Positions 5,346 to 6,683 of a stretch of 6,683 bases of DNA are shown here, one piece after another. This DNA comes from Listeria marthii FSL S4-120 (GTDB lineage Bacteria > Bacillota > Bacilli > Lactobacillales > Listeriaceae). The stretch is taken from positions 2,323,901 through 2,330,583 of the forward strand of contig CM001047.1 in NCBI GenBank assembly GCA_000183865.1, written 5' to 3'. The position numbers were made by a program, and so were the translations under genes. Within the stretch, counting starts at the first letter, position 1. Every line of letters begins with the position of its first letter. The notes below the pieces were generated by a model, which saw only the letters and a program-made list of their open reading frames with translations, was not told the origin of the DNA and did no database searches.

Positions 5346-5365
5346 GAAAAGGACAGTTTTAACAA
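5338..5365 (-). promoter_or_regulatory. Possible distal promoter for small peptide and cyclophilin
   Basis: On the minus strand TTGTTA (5360-5365) and TATAGA (5338-5343) are 16 bases apart; TAGAAT two bases further on gives an 18-base alternative. The -10 box overlaps the -10 box of the opposing MFS promoter. Confidence 0.4.
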
Positions 5366-5390
5366 TAATACGAATAGAGATGATTCTTTT

Positions 5391-6602
5391 ATGACAACTC
5401 GAACACGGAATTTGTACATCTTAATGCTGGCAAACTTGTTGATGTCAGCCAGTATGACAATGATTATGCCGTTTTTATCTCTCTACATCGAAACTTTTGG
5501 TGATTACAGCAATGCGTATGTGCAAAGATGGGCCGGTTATATTTTTGGCGTAACATTTTTGATTGCCTTTATCTTTTCGCCGATTTGGGGGCGGATTGGT
5601 GATAAGCATGGTTATAAAGGGATTTTGATTCTGACTTCAGTCGGTTTATCAATTTGTATTTTTTTGATGGGATTTGCGCATTCTGTCACTTACTTGCTAA
5701 TTTTGCGGATTTTCATGGGGGTTGTAACTGGTTTTATTGGTGTGAGTAATGCCTTTATTGCGCGACAAACGCCTCGGAATGAAGCTGGGAAAGTTCTCGG
5801 TACGCTTCAACTCGGCGGTGTGACTGGTATGCTTTTCGGCCCGCTAATTGGTGGTGCGATGGCGGATTTATTTGGCTTTAAAGATACCTTTACGATCACT
5901 GGGATTGCGATGATGGTTGCGGCTTTGATTGTCGCTTTTGGTGTCAAAGAAATTCGGACCGATGAACAAAAAGAAGCGGCCAAAGTGGTCTATTCTCGTC
6001 GTGCGGTATTAAAACAAATTTTCACGCTGCGAGTTTTGTTTACGGTCATGGTCATTACTGCGTTAATCCAAATTGCGAACTTTAGTGTTCAACCATTACT
6101 TGCGCTTTATGTTGGTGATATGACAAAATCGGATAATATTGCATTCTTGTCGGGACTGGCGTTTTCTGCAACTGGATTTGGGAATTTAGTGATGACGCGG
6201 AAATGGGGGCAGCTCGGCGACAAATATGGGTATGAGAAAATACTGAATATCTTATTGATTATGGCGGCAGTTTTCGTTATTCCACAAGCATTCGCGACCA
6301 ATCTTTGGGTATTTATCTTCTTCCGCTTTTTATTCGGGATTGCGATTGGTGGTATGGTGCCTTGTACGACGGCCTATATCCGACTTGCGGCACCTGGAGT
6401 TATGCAAGGTGAGATGCTTGGTTACAATCAAAGTGCTCGTTTTCTCGGAAATGTGATTGGGCCAATTCTTGGTGGGACGCTTGCTGGTTTTACTGGCATT
6501 CCAAGCGTTTTCTTATTTATGAGTTTTATGTTTCTCGTTGCGTTTTTCATTTTGCTTTATGCGCTTCGTTCCGACCGAAAGCGACATGTTAACGTCGATT
6601 AA
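5391..6602 (+). CDS. MFS exporter, DHA1 (drug:H+ antiporter) type
   Basis: This 403-residue, very hydrophobic protein has about 12 predicted membrane helices in two homologous halves, normal for the 12-helix DHA1 family. Motif A, GRIGDKHGYK (67-76), lies in the loop after helix 2 and is repeated as GQLGDKYGYEK (273-283) in the second half. The helix 4 motif B is LRIFMGVVTGF (105-115; Arg106). The antiporter motif C, TGMLFGPLIGG, is at 145-155 and is echoed by NVIGPILGG at 354-362. Motif C marks exporters rather than sugar importers. The central cytoplasmic loop (about 186-210) is charged. The ATG at 5391 has AGAGATGAT about 9 bases upstream. Substrate is unknown; multidrug-type efflux is the usual annotation, and sugar efflux cannot be excluded. 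From memory it corresponds to lmo2377. The regulator at 2808 may or may not control it. Arginine codons are CGN in 17 of 18 cases, native-looking. Confidence 0.93.
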   Translation: MTTRTRNLYILMLANLLMSASMTMIMPFLSLYIETFGDYSNAYVQRWAGYIFGVTFLIAFIFSPIWGRIGDKHGYKGILILTSVGLSICIFLMGFAHSVTYLLILRIFMGVVTGFIGVSNAFIARQTPRNEAGKVLGTLQLGGVTGMLFGPLIGGAMADLFGFKDTFTITGIAMMVAALIVAFGVKEIRTDEQKEAAKVVYSRRAVLKQIFTLRVLFTVMVITALIQIANFSVQPLLALYVGDMTKSDNIAFLSGLAFSATGFGNLVMTRKWGQLGDKYGYEKILNILLIMAAVFVIPQAFATNLWVFIFFRFLFGIAIGGMVPCTTAYIRLAAPGVMQGEMLGYNQSARFLGNVIGPILGGTLAGFTGIPSVFLFMSFMFLVAFFILLYALRSDRKRHVNVD

Positions 6603-6609
6603 ACTTTCT

Positions 6610-6642
6610 CAAACCCGAGATTTTTCTTGGGTTTGTTTTTTT
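6610..6642 (+). terminator. Intrinsic terminator of the MFS gene
   Basis: Arms 6610-6620 and 6625-6635 form an 11-bp stem (one G-T wobble) with a TTTT loop, followed by seven T (6636-6642). It lies 8 bases after the stop codon. The remaining bases to 6683 show nothing recognisable. Confidence 0.9.
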
Positions 6643-6683
6643 GTTCTTCCTATTTAATTGTTTTTTAAATTTCATGCCCGTTT

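Noticed and set aside
1..6683. CRISPR array, tRNA, rRNA or phage attachment site
   Set aside because: No regularly spaced repeats, cloverleaf sequences or integrase were seen on either strand.

Overview
The window looks like Listeria (L. monocytogenes or a close relative): a low-GC Firmicute with AGGAG-type ribosome binding sites, sigma-A-type promoters and short intergenic gaps. From memory, not from a search, the gene order ABC ATPase / orphan PTS IIB / aspartokinase / small hypothetical protein / cyclophilin / MFS exporter matches the lmo2372-lmo2377 region of L. monocytogenes EGD-e. The species call is therefore an inference. I do not recall an SgrR-type gene between the hypothetical protein and the cyclophilin in EGD-e, so that gene is the candidate accessory element.

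Layout. Bases 1-215 (+) are the C-terminal end of an ABC transporter ATPase. It converges on an orphan cellobiose/lactose-family PTS IIB gene (258-572, -), with a shared hairpin terminator between them. The IIB promoter and the aspartokinase promoter diverge between 573 and 816. A class III-like aspartokinase with two ACT domains occupies 817-2178 (+). It converges on an unrecognised 134-residue protein (2226-2630, -), again across a shared hairpin. From the 2631-2807 gap a 572-residue SgrR-like regulator (DNA-binding winged helix plus cytoplasmic solute-binding domain) runs rightward (2808-4526, +). It converges on a cyclophilin peptidyl-prolyl isomerase (4575-5159, -). Upstream of the cyclophilin, a possible 31-residue membrane peptide (5199-5294, -) shares its direction. 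A DHA1-type MFS exporter (5391-6602, +) diverges from this pair and ends at a strong terminator.

The genes alternate in strand and are mostly single-gene units insulated by hairpins, so little operon logic is visible. The cyclophilin and the possible small peptide may be co-transcribed, and their promoter overlaps the MFS promoter.

The least ordinary part is 2631-4570 together with 5199-5365. The SgrR-like gene differs from its neighbours in arginine codon choice (AGA/AGG 10 of 15, against 1 of 18 and 2 of 20). It has an inverted repeat just upstream of its -10 box, no exporter directly adjoining it, and no convincing terminator of its own. I see no transposase, integrase, CRISPR array, tRNA or rRNA. 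I found no clear evidence of a new multi-gene system; the candidates offered are single-gene or regulatory oddities.
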